Below, piece after piece: positions 1 through 5,782 of a DNA stretch of 8,660 nucleotides. The translations under genes and the position numbers were made by a program. The stretch is taken from the NCBI GenBank assembly GCA_009929975.1, contig RZZF01000059.1, forward strand, positions 1-8,660, given 5' to 3'. Position 1 is the first letter of the stretch. Each line of letters begins with the position of its first letter. The notes under the pieces are model-generated. The model did not search any database. It was given only the letters and a program-made list of their open reading frames with translations, and was not told the DNA's origin. The stretch comes from Clostridia bacterium (GTDB taxonomy: Bacteria; Bacillota; Clostridia; Saccharofermentanales; UBA5734).

Positions 1-138
1 GCGTACGACGAAGCCATCGGCCGCACGCTTCAGCAACTTCGCTTCGGCCTGATCCACTACTGCATCATCGCCCTGGCCCTGGTCGGCCTCGTGATGGTCG
101 TCCTCTGGATCGCCGCGACCCGCCTCAGCCGCGCGTAG
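1..138 (+). CDS. C-terminal tail of an unidentified membrane protein (partial, 5' end outside window)
   Basis: An open frame runs from the first base to a TAG at 136-138 and gives 45 residues. Residues 17-39 form one hydrophobic segment (LIHYCIIALALVGLVMVVLW, then IAA), followed by a short basic tail TRLSRA. This looks like a C-terminal transmembrane helix with a cytoplasmic tail by the positive-inside rule. Nearly every codon ends in G or C and local GC is 66 %, well above the rest of the window; this fits real coding sequence in a high-GC genome. An intrinsic terminator begins 12 bases after the stop. No family can be assigned from so short a piece. It is the only gene read on the plus strand and converges on the murQ fragment. 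Confidence 0.62.
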   Translation, partial: AYDEAIGRTLQQLRFGLIHYCIIALALVGLVMVVLWIAATRLSRA

Positions 139-149
139 AATTCTGGAGT

Positions 150-173
150 ACGGCGATTCATCGCCGTTTTGTT
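150..173 (+). terminator. Rho-independent terminator of the left-edge plus-strand gene
   Basis: A perfect 7-bp stem ACGGCGA / TCGCCGT (150-156 with 161-167) has a TTCA loop and runs into TTTTGTTT. It starts 12 bases after the TAG of the plus-strand reading frame, which is the expected position for an intrinsic terminator. The T-tract is on the plus strand only, so it is directional and would not serve the converging murQ fragment. Confidence 0.75.
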
Positions 174-314
174 TCCGCGCGACGCGTGGCTTGCCGGACC
201 GGTCGGGTTCGTGCCCCCCCCGCTAGAGACCGCGTAGCGGCAAAGCTGGCATTCGGGTAGAATCACGTTTCAACAGGTTGAAGCTCGGCCGAGTTCCGCC
301 CAAGGGCAGGCACA
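174..314. other. Non-coding stretch between converging genes, rich in dyads
   Basis: I see no credible gene here. The stretch holds an 8-base C run (214-221), a 6-bp inverted repeat CCGCTA / TAGCGG with a 9-base loop (220-225 and 235-240), a near-palindrome TTCAAC-AG-GTTGAA (269-282) and a perfect 10-bp palindrome CTCGGCCGAG (284-293). None has a following T-run on the minus strand, so no terminator for the murQ fragment can be called. Confidence 0.5.
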
Positions 315-728
315 CTAGACCATTTCCCACGGAGACATCTGGCCATGGCCAAGTTCGCGGTTATCCTCCGCACCCTCCTGAGCCTTGACCAGGGCCTCTG
401 CGCCCCCGGCGATCACCCCGATCACACGCCCCGGCTCAACACCAAAAGTGGGCGGACATTCTGATGCGTCCAGTACACCGAGCCGGCCCGATGTTCCAGC
501 TCCGCAGTAGACCAGCCGGCCACCATTTCGCATTCGCTGCGCGATCTCGTCAACAGCTCGGGCAATCGAAGGAAGCTCAGCCGCGACGGCAGGCGCGACG
601 CCGGCATCTTCTTGATTGATCAAGGTCAGCATGTCGATTGTCGACAGCTGATCGATCGTTAATGTTCTGGGGTTGACTTGCTCGGTTGCAATAGCATGAA
701 AGGTTGAATCAACGCGATCCTCGGACAT
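315..728 (-). pseudogene. murQ: N-acetylmuramic acid 6-phosphate etherase, 5' fragment only
   Basis: MurQ is a cytoplasmic enzyme that cleaves the D-lactyl ether of N-acetylmuramate 6-phosphate to give GlcNAc 6-phosphate in peptidoglycan recycling. The 137-residue frame opens with the family N-terminus (TEQVNPRT at 15-22; ID.LST at 25-30) and carries the signature [20 protein letters not shown] (76-95), with the active-site-region glutamate E90. It continues through IAGG and EGAED (118-122). Homology stops near residue 127 and ten unrelated residues lead to a TAG. The family is about 300 residues, so the second half of the SIS domain is missing. The other two frames downstream of the break do not restore MurQ sequence, so this is not a simple frameshift. 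The start is supported by GGAGG seven bases upstream. GC is about 60 %, higher than in the cluster to its right. Almost certainly inactive. Confidence 0.85.
340..351. repeat. 12-bp perfect palindrome at the murQ breakpoint
   Basis: TGGCCATGGCCA is its own reverse complement. The last codon that still fits MurQ (glycine 127 of ELG) is at 348-350, so homology ends inside this palindrome. That position suggests a recombination, deletion or assembly breakpoint, but the link is inferred. Confidence 0.6.
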
Positions 729-788
729 ATGACGGCCTCCGACTACACCTGTTCGGTTGTTCTTGAGTCACATCAAACGGTCATTAAT

Positions 789-817
789 ATTATAACAATC
801 CGGGTGCGGAATAACCA
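789..817 (-). promoter_or_regulatory. Candidate sigma70 promoter for the murQ fragment
   Basis: On the minus strand a perfect TATAAT (789-794) lies 17 bases from TGGTTA (812-817), which matches three of six -35 bases. It sits in the AT-rich gap between the FAD oxidoreductase stop (823) and the murQ start (728). The consensus -10 and ideal spacing make it plausible. The weak -35 suggests activator dependence or modest strength. ATCAAACGGT (plus strand, 772-781) lies eight bases downstream. Confidence 0.5.
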
Positions 818-822
818 TCGCA

Positions 823-2205
823 TCAATTGCTTTTTCTGATTTCAAGGGGGTAATTTTCAAGAAACACCCCTTCCCGTTTCAAAGCCGATCGCAGTGTTTC
901 GATATCAACACGACGCGTGTCCGGACAAGACTCAATGGCGGCTAGCGCCGCGGCCGTCCCGGCTGCCTGGCCGACCGCTTCAAGGATCGGGCTGACCCGG
1001 ACAGCCGCGAGTGCTTCATGGTCAGCACCGAGTGAACGGCCGGCGACAAGCAAGTTGCGGACCTCAGGACTGATCAGTGAACGATACGGAATGCCATACC
1101 AGCTGCCTTCCCTGAGATATTCATATGAGGTCACCGCGCCATCCGGTGAATGGATATCGATCGGATAACCTCCGCAGGCAATCGTATCAGAAAAAACGCG
1201 GTTGGTGACCAGATCATGCGGTTTGAGTTGATAGACGGCCTGGATGCGACGGCCTTCGCGGATACCGATCTGAGGCCCGGTTGATAGCAGGTAAGCCTGT
1301 TCGAAACCGCCGACATAATGGTTGAGAAAGCGGATCAGCTGCCAGGCTTGTTGGCGGCCTTCGATTTCCGCCCGGGTCATCTCAGATGAAATCAGCGAAG
1401 ACTTGCGTGTAACACGAGACATATTGATGATGAACTCGCCCCGCCGATTGGTCTCAAACGCGAGAACCATGTCCCGGTCGATCGGAAAATCACCGGCGGC
1501 TTTTGCTTTACGTATGACGGAATAAGCTCCGGATACCGCCAGCCGGGGCAGTTCCCGCAGCTGATCCACCGGTGTGTGTGGATGAAAATCATCCGGATCT
1601 GACTGAATAAAATCAATCAGCGCGTCCCGGTCTACTCCGGCGACACGTAGGTTCATCGTCATCGGCTGAGCCAATCCATCCCCGGCACGCCCGTACAGAA
1701 TGGTACAGCCGGACCTGGCCGCCAGATCCGCCCCGCAGGCATCAACATAGACCTTGGCTTTCAGCGTAAACGGCCCTTCCCTGCCCAGTACCGTGATTGA
1801 CTTGATGGTCTCGTCTGTCGTGTGGCAATCAATCAATCTGGTGTAATAGAGTAACTCAACACCGTCGTCGAGCAGCGATTGCTCCCAGATAATTTTCAGG
1901 CCTTCCGGATCAAACGGTGTGATGGACGACGCAAATCCCACCGGATCGATGAAATGACCCGGACTGAAACCGGCGTCTGACATTTTCCGGATCAGACGCT
2001 CGGGGAGCCCGCGAACGACTTGTGTTGTGCCGGCGTGATAACTCATCTGGGGGCCGACACCTGATTTTGTCAGCATTCCGCCCAGATACGCACCTTCATC
2101 AATCAGCAGGGTCGCGGCACCCATTCTGGCTGCCGCCCAGGCCGCGAGAGAACCTGACGGACCGCCGCCGATGACAATGACATCGTATTGCTTATCATGT
2201 TCCAT
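823..2205 (-). CDS. FAD-dependent oxidoreductase, PF12831-like
   Basis: A soluble flavoprotein of 460 residues, the usual size for the FAD_oxidored family. The N-terminal Rossmann fold shows VIGGGPSG (11-18), an acidic end of strand two (IDE, 35-37) for the FAD ribose, and LGGMLTKSG (41-49). Further conserved blocks are [14 protein letters not shown] (153-166), GIREGRR (314-320), [10 protein letters not shown] (370-379) and the C-terminal FAD-contact region NLLVAGRS (384-391) with an alanine-rich helix. Members oxidise or reduce unidentified substrates and recur in polysaccharide and rare-sugar loci of glycan degraders. No signal peptide or Tat motif is seen. AAAGGA lies six bases before the ATG. 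It follows the TIM-barrel gene by 20 bp, so the two are co-transcribed. The family call is firm; the substrate is unknown and cannot be inferred beyond a probable sugar-related metabolite. Confidence 0.88.
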   Translation of the reverse strand: MEHDKQYDVIVIGGGPSGSLAAWAAARMGAATLLIDEGAYLGGMLTKSGVGPQMSYHAGTTQVVRGLPERLIRKMSDAGFSPGHFIDPVGFASSITPFDPEGLKIIWEQSLLDDGVELLYYTRLIDCHTTDETIKSITVLGREGPFTLKAKVYVDACGADLAARSGCTILYGRAGDGLAQPMTMNLRVAGVDRDALIDFIQSDPDDFHPHTPVDQLRELPRLAVSGAYSVIRKAKAAGDFPIDRDMVLAFETNRRGEFIINMSRVTRKSSLISSEMTRAEIEGRQQAWQLIRFLNHYVGGFEQAYLLSTGPQIGIREGRRIQAVYQLKPHDLVTNRVFSDTIACGGYPIDIHSPDGAVTSYEYLREGSWYGIPYRSLISPEVRNLLVAGRSLGADHEALAAVRVSPILEAVGQAAGTAAALAAIESCPDTRRVDIETLRSALKREGVFLENYPLEIRKSN

Positions 2206-2225
2206 GCTGTATCCTTTCGCTTTGT

Positions 2226-2921
2226 TTACAGCCGTTCAATCGCGTTTCTGTATTTCTCACATGCCTGCCTGACCTGATCTGCCGCCGGTTTCTGTCCCAT
2301 GACAATGGCACCGATCATGATCGCTTTCGCGCCGACATGGTAAAGATCGCCCACCTGTTCCGGTTCAATTATTTTCTGTGTCGGAATCAACAGCGGGAGA
2401 TTCGACAAGCCGGCCAGATTCCGGTAGCGAATCAGATCTTCTGTACTGAGCGGCCGGCCATATTCATCACCTGGCTGGATGGAACCTTCCAGCACATCAA
2501 CACCTAACAGCTCCAGTCCTGTGACAATATCAGCGGTATAGCGATCATTGATGGCCACCATTTTTGTGATACCTTCGGTACGCAGCATGAATGGCGGCAG
2601 ATGATTGACATAGGATGAGTAAAAGCCCAGGCCGATCTGCTCCAGCTGCCGCAGTTCCTGTTCGCTGATGAACGCGTCTTCCCCGCCGCAGACCAGACCG
2701 ACCGGGATGTGGCCGCATAAACCGATCAGTGACTCGAGAAACGGCCGATTATCTGAAAATGAACCGAATGTGTGGCCGCTGGCCCGATGCCAGACATTGA
2801 TATGCACCTTGATCGCCTGAGCGCCGCCGTCAATCGCCGCCTTTGCCAGTTCCAGGTTATTCTCAGGCAGACTGGCAACCAGTGTAAAGGAATTTTCCGT
2901 CAACATATTGATAAAAGACAT
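2226..2921 (-). CDS. Uncharacterised phosphate-binding TIM-barrel protein (NanE/HisA-like superfamily)
   Basis: This 231-residue protein reads as a single beta/alpha barrel. Alternating hydrophobic strands include FTLVAS (12-17), AIKVHI (36-41), IPVGLVCGG (72-80), KMVAI (120-124), VDVLEG (141-146) and LPLLIPT (175-181). The C-terminal [13 protein letters not shown] (197-209) resembles the standard phosphate-binding loop of ribulose-phosphate-binding barrels. Candidate catalytic residues are K38, H40 and E145 at strand ends. Length fits the N-acetylmannosamine-6-phosphate epimerase and pyridoxal/thiamine-type barrels, but I do not see the specific NanE sequence blocks, so I give no enzyme name. 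The start has GAGGAGG six bases upstream. It lies 46 bp after the CBM9-like gene and 20 bp before the FAD oxidoreductase. By context it probably acts on a phosphorylated sugar or sugar acid (inference). Confidence 0.7.
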   Translation of the reverse strand: MSFINMLTENSFTLVASLPENNLELAKAAIDGGAQAIKVHINVWHRASGHTFGSFSDNRPFLESLIGLCGHIPVGLVCGGEDAFISEQELRQLEQIGLGFYSSYVNHLPPFMLRTEGITKMVAINDRYTADIVTGLELLGVDVLEGSIQPGDEYGRPLSTEDLIRYRNLAGLSNLPLLIPTQKIIEPEQVGDLYHVGAKAIMIGAIVMGQKPAADQVRQACEKYRNAIERL

Positions 2922-2939
2922 GACTGGCCTCCTCGCTGA

Positions 2940-2952
2940 TTGACCGGGTCAA
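2940..2952. promoter_or_regulatory. 13-bp perfect dyad between CBM9-like and TIM-barrel genes
   Basis: TTGACC-G-GGTCAA is an exact inverted repeat lying 15 bases after the CBM9-like stop and just before the ribosome site of the TIM-barrel gene. It could be an operator or a short RNA hairpin (stem TTGAC/GTCAA) that tunes the downstream gene. There is no T-run, so it is not an intrinsic terminator. Confidence 0.4.
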
Positions 2953-2967
2953 CCGCCGCTGCTTGAT

Positions 2968-3576
2968 TTAATCGATCACCAGCGTTCCGAACGATTCCGG
3001 AACATGAAAATTCGGGGTCGGACGATCAATCGTCGCCCAGCAGCCATAATGCGGATGTTCCGTACTGTCGCCGCATTTGTAGAAATTAGCTCTCATCTCA
3101 TCACCACGCTCAAGATCAAAATCTCCGACCAGGCCTTTGAGGAAAGACAGGGGGATCTGATAAGCGAGTGTCCAACCGTCACGATCAATCCGTGAGGACA
3201 GTGACAGCAGGCTGCGGTACTCGGGAATAATCAGACGTTTTCGATTTTCACGCTGATCTCCAATCTCAATGAGCGGGACACCCCATGGATTGATTTCAAA
3301 ATTCACATATGCTCTTGACAGTCGTGGTGCCGGCATCAGGAAAAACTCCATACAGCTGTCAGTATAGACCGGACCGTTCGGCGACGTTACAACAGCACGC
3401 AGCGGCCATTCATCCGTGGTCATGCTGATAACGAGACGGTCATCGCGCAAGCGAAGCGACGCGAAGGTCTGAGGACGGTAATGGCACAGCCAGGGAAACG
3501 TATTGACCGGGATCCGCTCAGCGGTCTGATCCTGGTCGGATGGGGCATGATAACAGAAGGGCGTCGGATGTTTCAT
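2968..3576 (-). CDS. Carbohydrate-binding family 9-like protein (stand-alone CBM9/DOMON-type domain)
   Basis: The 202-residue protein is one beta-sandwich domain of the CBM9-like type. Diagnostic blocks are the DSCMEFF segment (73-79) with NFEINPWG (92-99), an aromatic-acidic stretch WTLAYQIPLSFL (135-146), and RANFYKCGD-TEHPHYGCW (162-180) leading to a C-terminal NFHVPESFG (189-197). Such stand-alone proteins are often found beside glycoside hydrolase and sugar-oxidoreductase genes; they bind glycans or glycosides, and a catalytic role has not been shown for most. No signal peptide is visible, so it appears cytoplasmic, which is odd for a carbohydrate-binding module. The ATG at 3576 is preferred; GTG at 3579 has a better spacing (8 versus 11) from GAGGAG and is a real alternative. 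It is the first gene after a strong promoter and structured leader. Confidence 0.8.
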   Translation of the reverse strand: MKHPTPFCYHAPSDQDQTAERIPVNTFPWLCHYRPQTFASLRLRDDRLVISMTTDEWPLRAVVTSPNGPVYTDSCMEFFLMPAPRLSRAYVNFEINPWGVPLIEIGDQRENRKRLIIPEYRSLLSLSSRIDRDGWTLAYQIPLSFLKGLVGDFDLERGDEMRANFYKCGDSTEHPHYGCWATIDRPTPNFHVPESFGTLVID

Positions 3577-3587
3577 CACAGATGACA

Positions 3588-3593
3588 CTCCTC
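3588..3593 (-). promoter_or_regulatory. Ribosome binding site with ambiguous start choice
   Basis: GAGGAG is followed by GTG after 8 bases (start 3579) and by ATG after 11 bases (start 3576). A further GTG at 3588 overlaps the site and is too close to be used. The start of the CBM9-like protein is therefore uncertain by one codon. Confidence 0.6.
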
Positions 3594-3603
3594 TCTCTGC
3601 ATA

Positions 3604-3617
3604 CGGATTTTCATCCG
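3604..3617 (-). promoter_or_regulatory. Leader hairpin with GAAA tetraloop upstream of the CBM9-like gene
   Basis: The minus-strand RNA reads CGGAU-GAAA-AUCCG, a 5-bp stem closed by a GNRA tetraloop. It ends 10 bases before the ribosome site and follows the larger 5' hairpin. A tetraloop of this kind is typical of structured RNA, but there is no match to a riboswitch class that I recognise. Confidence 0.45.
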
Positions 3618-3619
3618 GT

Positions 3620-3656
3620 CAGCCCTGAAAATCAAACGGTTTCAGGCACAGGGCTG
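3620..3656 (-). promoter_or_regulatory. 5'-terminal stem-loop of the CBM9/TIM/FAD transcript
   Basis: Two inverted repeats share one arm: CAGCCCTG/CAGGGCTG (3620-3627 with 3649-3656) and CCTGAAA/TTTCAGG (3624-3630 with 3640-3646). The RNA can form either the outer stem, or the inner stem extended by CAGC/GCUG with a six-base bulge. The expected transcription start from the promoter at 3665-3693 falls near 3658, so this structure would sit at the very 5' end of the mRNA. No U-run follows, so termination is unlikely; transcript protection or a ligand/protein switch is possible. Confidence 0.5.
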
Positions 3657-3664
3657 TTATCTGT

Positions 3665-3693
3665 ATTTTACGCTGAAGGGCTGATCCAGTCAA
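3665..3693 (-). promoter_or_regulatory. Strong sigma70-type promoter for the CBM9-TIM-FAD operon
   Basis: The minus strand has TTGACT (3688-3693, five of six -35 bases), a 17-base spacer, and TAAAAT (3665-3670, five of six -10 bases). It lies between the NMO-like stop (3719) and the CBM9-like start (3576). It is the best promoter in the window and makes the CBM9-like gene the head of its own transcript, even if read-through from the NMO-like gene also occurs. Confidence 0.68.
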
Positions 3694-3718
3694 AAGAACA
3701 ACGTCATATCGCTGCGTC

Positions 3719-4666
3719 TCAAGCCAGGGCAAGTTCCTGTTTCAGACGGCTGATGATTTCGCGAACGGGTAGAATCTCACTGACCCGATGGACCTGGTCG
3801 CCACAGAAGACCAGGGCTTTCTCCGCTTGACCGCCACGGCAGGCGTTAATGAGCGCGTTCATGATGCAAAAAACATGATTGCACCGTTTGAGACATTGAT
3901 CACAGGGAGTGAGGTCTTTGAATCCAGCCTTCTCAATCATTTCAACAAAACCATTGCGCAGGGCCTGCCCGGGCAGACCGACCGGGCTGTGAATCAGTGT
4001 GACATCCCCGGGACCTGCGGCAACATACTGTTGCTTAAAACTGTCTGACGCGTTGGATTCCAGACTGGCTGCGAATCGTGTTCCCATCTGCACACCATCC
4101 GCGCCCAGCCTGATCGCCCGGGCAATTTCATAGCCATCCATGATGCCTCCGGCAGCAATGACCGGAATGCTGACTGCCCGCCTTACAGCTGGAAGAATAT
4201 CCACCATCGGCTGATCCGTTCCCAGGTGGCCGCCGGCTTCTTTCCCTTCAACGACAACGGCCGCCGCCCCCATTTTCTCGGCAAGAATTGCCAGACGATC
4301 TGTTGAGACCACCGGCACGATCGGCGTATGGCTCTCACGTCCCCAGCCGAACATATCACGCGAAAATCCGGCGCCGGATATGACCAGATCAATTTTCTCC
4401 GCGATCGCGGCTTTGACCAGTTCCGCGAAATTACTGACCGCGAACAAGACATTGACTCCGATGATTCCATCACTGAGACGCCGGGCCAGGCGGATTTCTT
4501 TTTTCAGTTCATCCGGTGTCATCCCGGTTCCGGCAATGACTCCGATCCCCTGTTCATTCGCGACTGCGGCCGCCAGTCCCGATGTTGAGATCCGGACAGC
4601 CATACCGCCCTGAATGATCGGCAGAGCAGCCGTCAATCCGGCTATATTGAGTTTTGGTATATTCAT
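3719..4666 (-). CDS. Nitronate monooxygenase / FabK-like FMN flavoprotein
   Basis: A 315-residue TIM-barrel flavoenzyme of the 2-nitropropane dioxygenase superfamily (PF03060). Signature blocks are PIIQGGMAV (16-24), VVVEGKEAGGHLG (137-149) with the usual active-site histidine H147, AAGGIMDG (171-178) and GADGVQMGTRF (188-198), which form the FMN phosphate site. Known members oxidise nitronates or reduce enoyl thioesters with NAD(P)H; the sequence does not decide between these. The C-terminal part holds six cysteines (C255, C258, C262, C267, C276, C288) in a tight cluster seen in a subgroup of these proteins. AAGGAG six bases before the ATG at 4666 fixes the start; an upstream in-frame ATG at 4681 lacks a ribosome site. 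It is preceded by its own candidate promoter and dyads and followed by the CBM9-like gene's promoter, so it may be a separate unit. Confidence 0.85.
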   Translation of the reverse strand: MNIPKLNIAGLTAALPIIQGGMAVRISTSGLAAAVANEQGIGVIAGTGMTPDELKKEIRLARRLSDGIIGVNVLFAVSNFAELVKAAIAEKIDLVISGAGFSRDMFGWGRESHTPIVPVVSTDRLAILAEKMGAAAVVVEGKEAGGHLGTDQPMVDILPAVRRAVSIPVIAAGGIMDGYEIARAIRLGADGVQMGTRFAASLESNASDSFKQQYVAAGPGDVTLIHSPVGLPGQALRNGFVEMIEKAGFKDLTPCDQCLKRCNHVFCIMNALINACRGGQAEKALVFCGDQVHRVSEILPVREIISRLKQELALA

Positions 4667-4672
4667 CACAAT

Positions 4673-4678
4673 CTCCTT
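4673..4678 (-). promoter_or_regulatory. Ribosome binding site fixing the NMO-like start
   Basis: AAGGAG lies six bases upstream of ATG 4664-4666 and overlaps the first codons of the longer reading from 4681. The shorter protein beginning MNIPKL is therefore preferred. Confidence 0.8.
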
Positions 4679-4681
4679 CAC

Positions 4682-4696
4682 ATGACTTCACGTCAT
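4682..4696. promoter_or_regulatory. Candidate operator dyad ATGAC-N5-GTCAT
   Basis: A perfect 5-bp inverted repeat with a 5-base centre lies between the putative -10 and the ribosome site of the NMO-like gene. Position and symmetry fit a repressor site in the transcribed leader. The binding protein is unknown. Confidence 0.4.
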
Positions 4697-4708
4697 CATG
4701 AAAACCAT

Positions 4709-4737
4709 ATCACAATCGAAGATGTTTTGATACTCAA
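4709..4737 (-). promoter_or_regulatory. Candidate promoter for the NMO-like gene
   Basis: On the minus strand TTGAGT (4732-4737, four of six) and TGTGAT (4709-4714, four of six) are separated by 17 bases. It falls in the 106-bp gap between the aldo/keto reductase and NMO-like genes, the second largest gap in the cluster. The -35 hexamer is overlapped by the dyad at 4726-4738, which suggests repression there. Confidence 0.42.
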
Positions 4738-4738
4738 A
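4726..4738. promoter_or_regulatory. Candidate operator dyad TTTGA-N3-TCAAA over the -35
   Basis: A perfect 13-bp inverted repeat overlaps the candidate -35 hexamer of the NMO-like promoter. AT-rich half-sites of this kind are common among small dimeric repressors, but no regulator gene is in the window to pair with it. Confidence 0.4.
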
Positions 4739-4772
4739 CTAATAATTATTTTCTGCACTTGATCCAGACGGC

Positions 4773-5750
4773 TCAGTCGGATTCGCCATCCCAGAGATCG
4801 GTCCAAGCGCTGGCCCCTTGCCAGAGAAAGACCTGTCCCTTGATCAGACGGTTGCCGCTGTCAATCGCGGCGATCGCTGCCATGTCTACATCACTGAGCG
4901 GATCCCGGCTGACCGCGTCCAGATTAGATTGAAGCTGAGCCGGTTTGACGGAAAACGGGATGGGAATCTGGCCTCGCTGGACGGCCCATTTGAGACAGAC
5001 CTGCGCCGGGTGCAGCTGATTTCGCTGTGCGATGTCCCGGATTACGGGATGATCCATGTCGGCGATATCCTCCGGTGTGCGGTCACGCTGCGGCCGGGAC
5101 GGAGACCCGAGCGGTGAAAACCCGATCGGCTGAATCCCCTGTTCAAGGCAGTAATCGAAGAGAGCAGGCTGCTGGAAGGTCGGGTGCAGCTCCATCTCAT
5201 TGGCGGCCGGCATCACCGTGCAGTCGCGCACCAGTTGTCTCATTTTGGCCACCGTCATATTCGAGGTCCCGATCTGGCGGACCAGGCCGGCTTTCTGCAG
5301 CCGTTCCATCTGATACCAGGTCTCCATATAGGCCTCATGTTGATAGGGGGTCGCATCCGGGTTGTGATAGTCCGGAGCGGCGCCCCGCGGATGGAAATTG
5401 CGAAACGGCCAGTGCACCAGATAAAGATCCAGTTCATCCAGCTGCAAGTCCTTCAAAGTCCGTGCGCAGGAGAGTCGGACATCGGCCGGAGCATGGCTGT
5501 CGTTCCAGACTTTGGAGGTGATAAACAGGGCCTCGCGAGCCACACCGTCCTGACGGACAGAATGGAGAATGCCGCCGATTTGCGCTTCGTTGCCATAAAC
5601 GGAAGCACAGTCGATGAAACGATAGCCCCGTTCAATTCCCTGGTGGACGGCTTCAGACACAACCTGCGGATCATAGCGATCCGAGCCGAATGTGCCAAGA
5701 CCAATGGCGGGAATCGGTTGTCCGCCTCTGAGTGTACGCGTCATGATCAT
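4773..5750 (-). CDS. Aldo/keto reductase, AKR superfamily
   Basis: A cytoplasmic (beta/alpha)8 oxidoreductase of 325 residues that reduces carbonyls of sugars or aldehydes with a nicotinamide cofactor. The full catalytic tetrad is present: D47 and Y52 in FIDCASVYGNE (45-55), K80 in ITSK and H113 in LVHWP. GTSNM (161-165) and the FSPLGSP block (211-217) are standard AKR cofactor-pocket segments. The usual late IPKS....R motif, whose lysine and arginine hold the 2'-phosphate of NADPH, reads IPFSVKPAQ here (264-272), so both basic residues are replaced (F266, Q272). That suggests NADH use or a different contact, but this is inference. The C-terminal tail contains several tryptophans. GGAGG lies nine bases before the first ATG (5750); ATG 5744 is also possible. 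It follows the GH29 gene by 32 bp, in the same transcript, and probably acts on the released sugar. Confidence 0.88.
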   Translation of the reverse strand: MIMTRTLRGGQPIPAIGLGTFGSDRYDPQVVSEAVHQGIERGYRFIDCASVYGNEAQIGGILHSVRQDGVAREALFITSKVWNDSHAPADVRLSCARTLKDLQLDELDLYLVHWPFRNFHPRGAAPDYHNPDATPYQHEAYMETWYQMERLQKAGLVRQIGTSNMTVAKMRQLVRDCTVMPAANEMELHPTFQQPALFDYCLEQGIQPIGFSPLGSPSRPQRDRTPEDIADMDHPVIRDIAQRNQLHPAQVCLKWAVQRGQIPIPFSVKPAQLQSNLDAVSRDPLSDVDMAAIAAIDSGNRLIKGQVFLWQGASAWTDLWDGESD

Positions 5751-5782
5751 GATCGGTCGCCTCCGGATGGTTGATTTTCCAG

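Noticed and set aside
214..221. Eight-base C run as a frameshift or phase-variation site
   Set aside because: No reading frame on either strand that crosses it looks like a real gene, so slippage there would have no visible coding effect.
57..266. 69-residue minus-strand open frame
   Set aside because: It overlaps the plus-strand membrane tail and its terminator, has low-complexity G and R/T-rich content with no domain, and no good ribosome site.
315..360. Simple frameshift as the cause of the murQ truncation
   Set aside because: Both other minus-strand frames downstream of residue 127 were translated by eye and neither resembles the expected continuation with the second SIS half.
2226..2921. 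Naming the TIM-barrel protein NanE
   Set aside because: Size and phosphate-loop position fit, and murQ nearby makes amino-sugar catabolism tempting, but I could not find NanE-specific sequence blocks. The call is left at superfamily level.
3540..3830. 96-residue plus-strand open frame over the CBM9/NMO spacer
   Set aside because: It overlaps two well-supported minus-strand genes at both ends and covers the promoter and hairpins between them; its protein has no recognisable features.
5184..5774. 196-residue plus-strand open frame
   Set aside because: It lies wholly antisense to the aldo/keto reductase, which has its full catalytic tetrad and a ribosome site. The plus-strand protein has no recognisable domain and arises from the codon pattern of the real gene. 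The overlapping 164-residue frame at 5027-5521 is rejected for the same reason.
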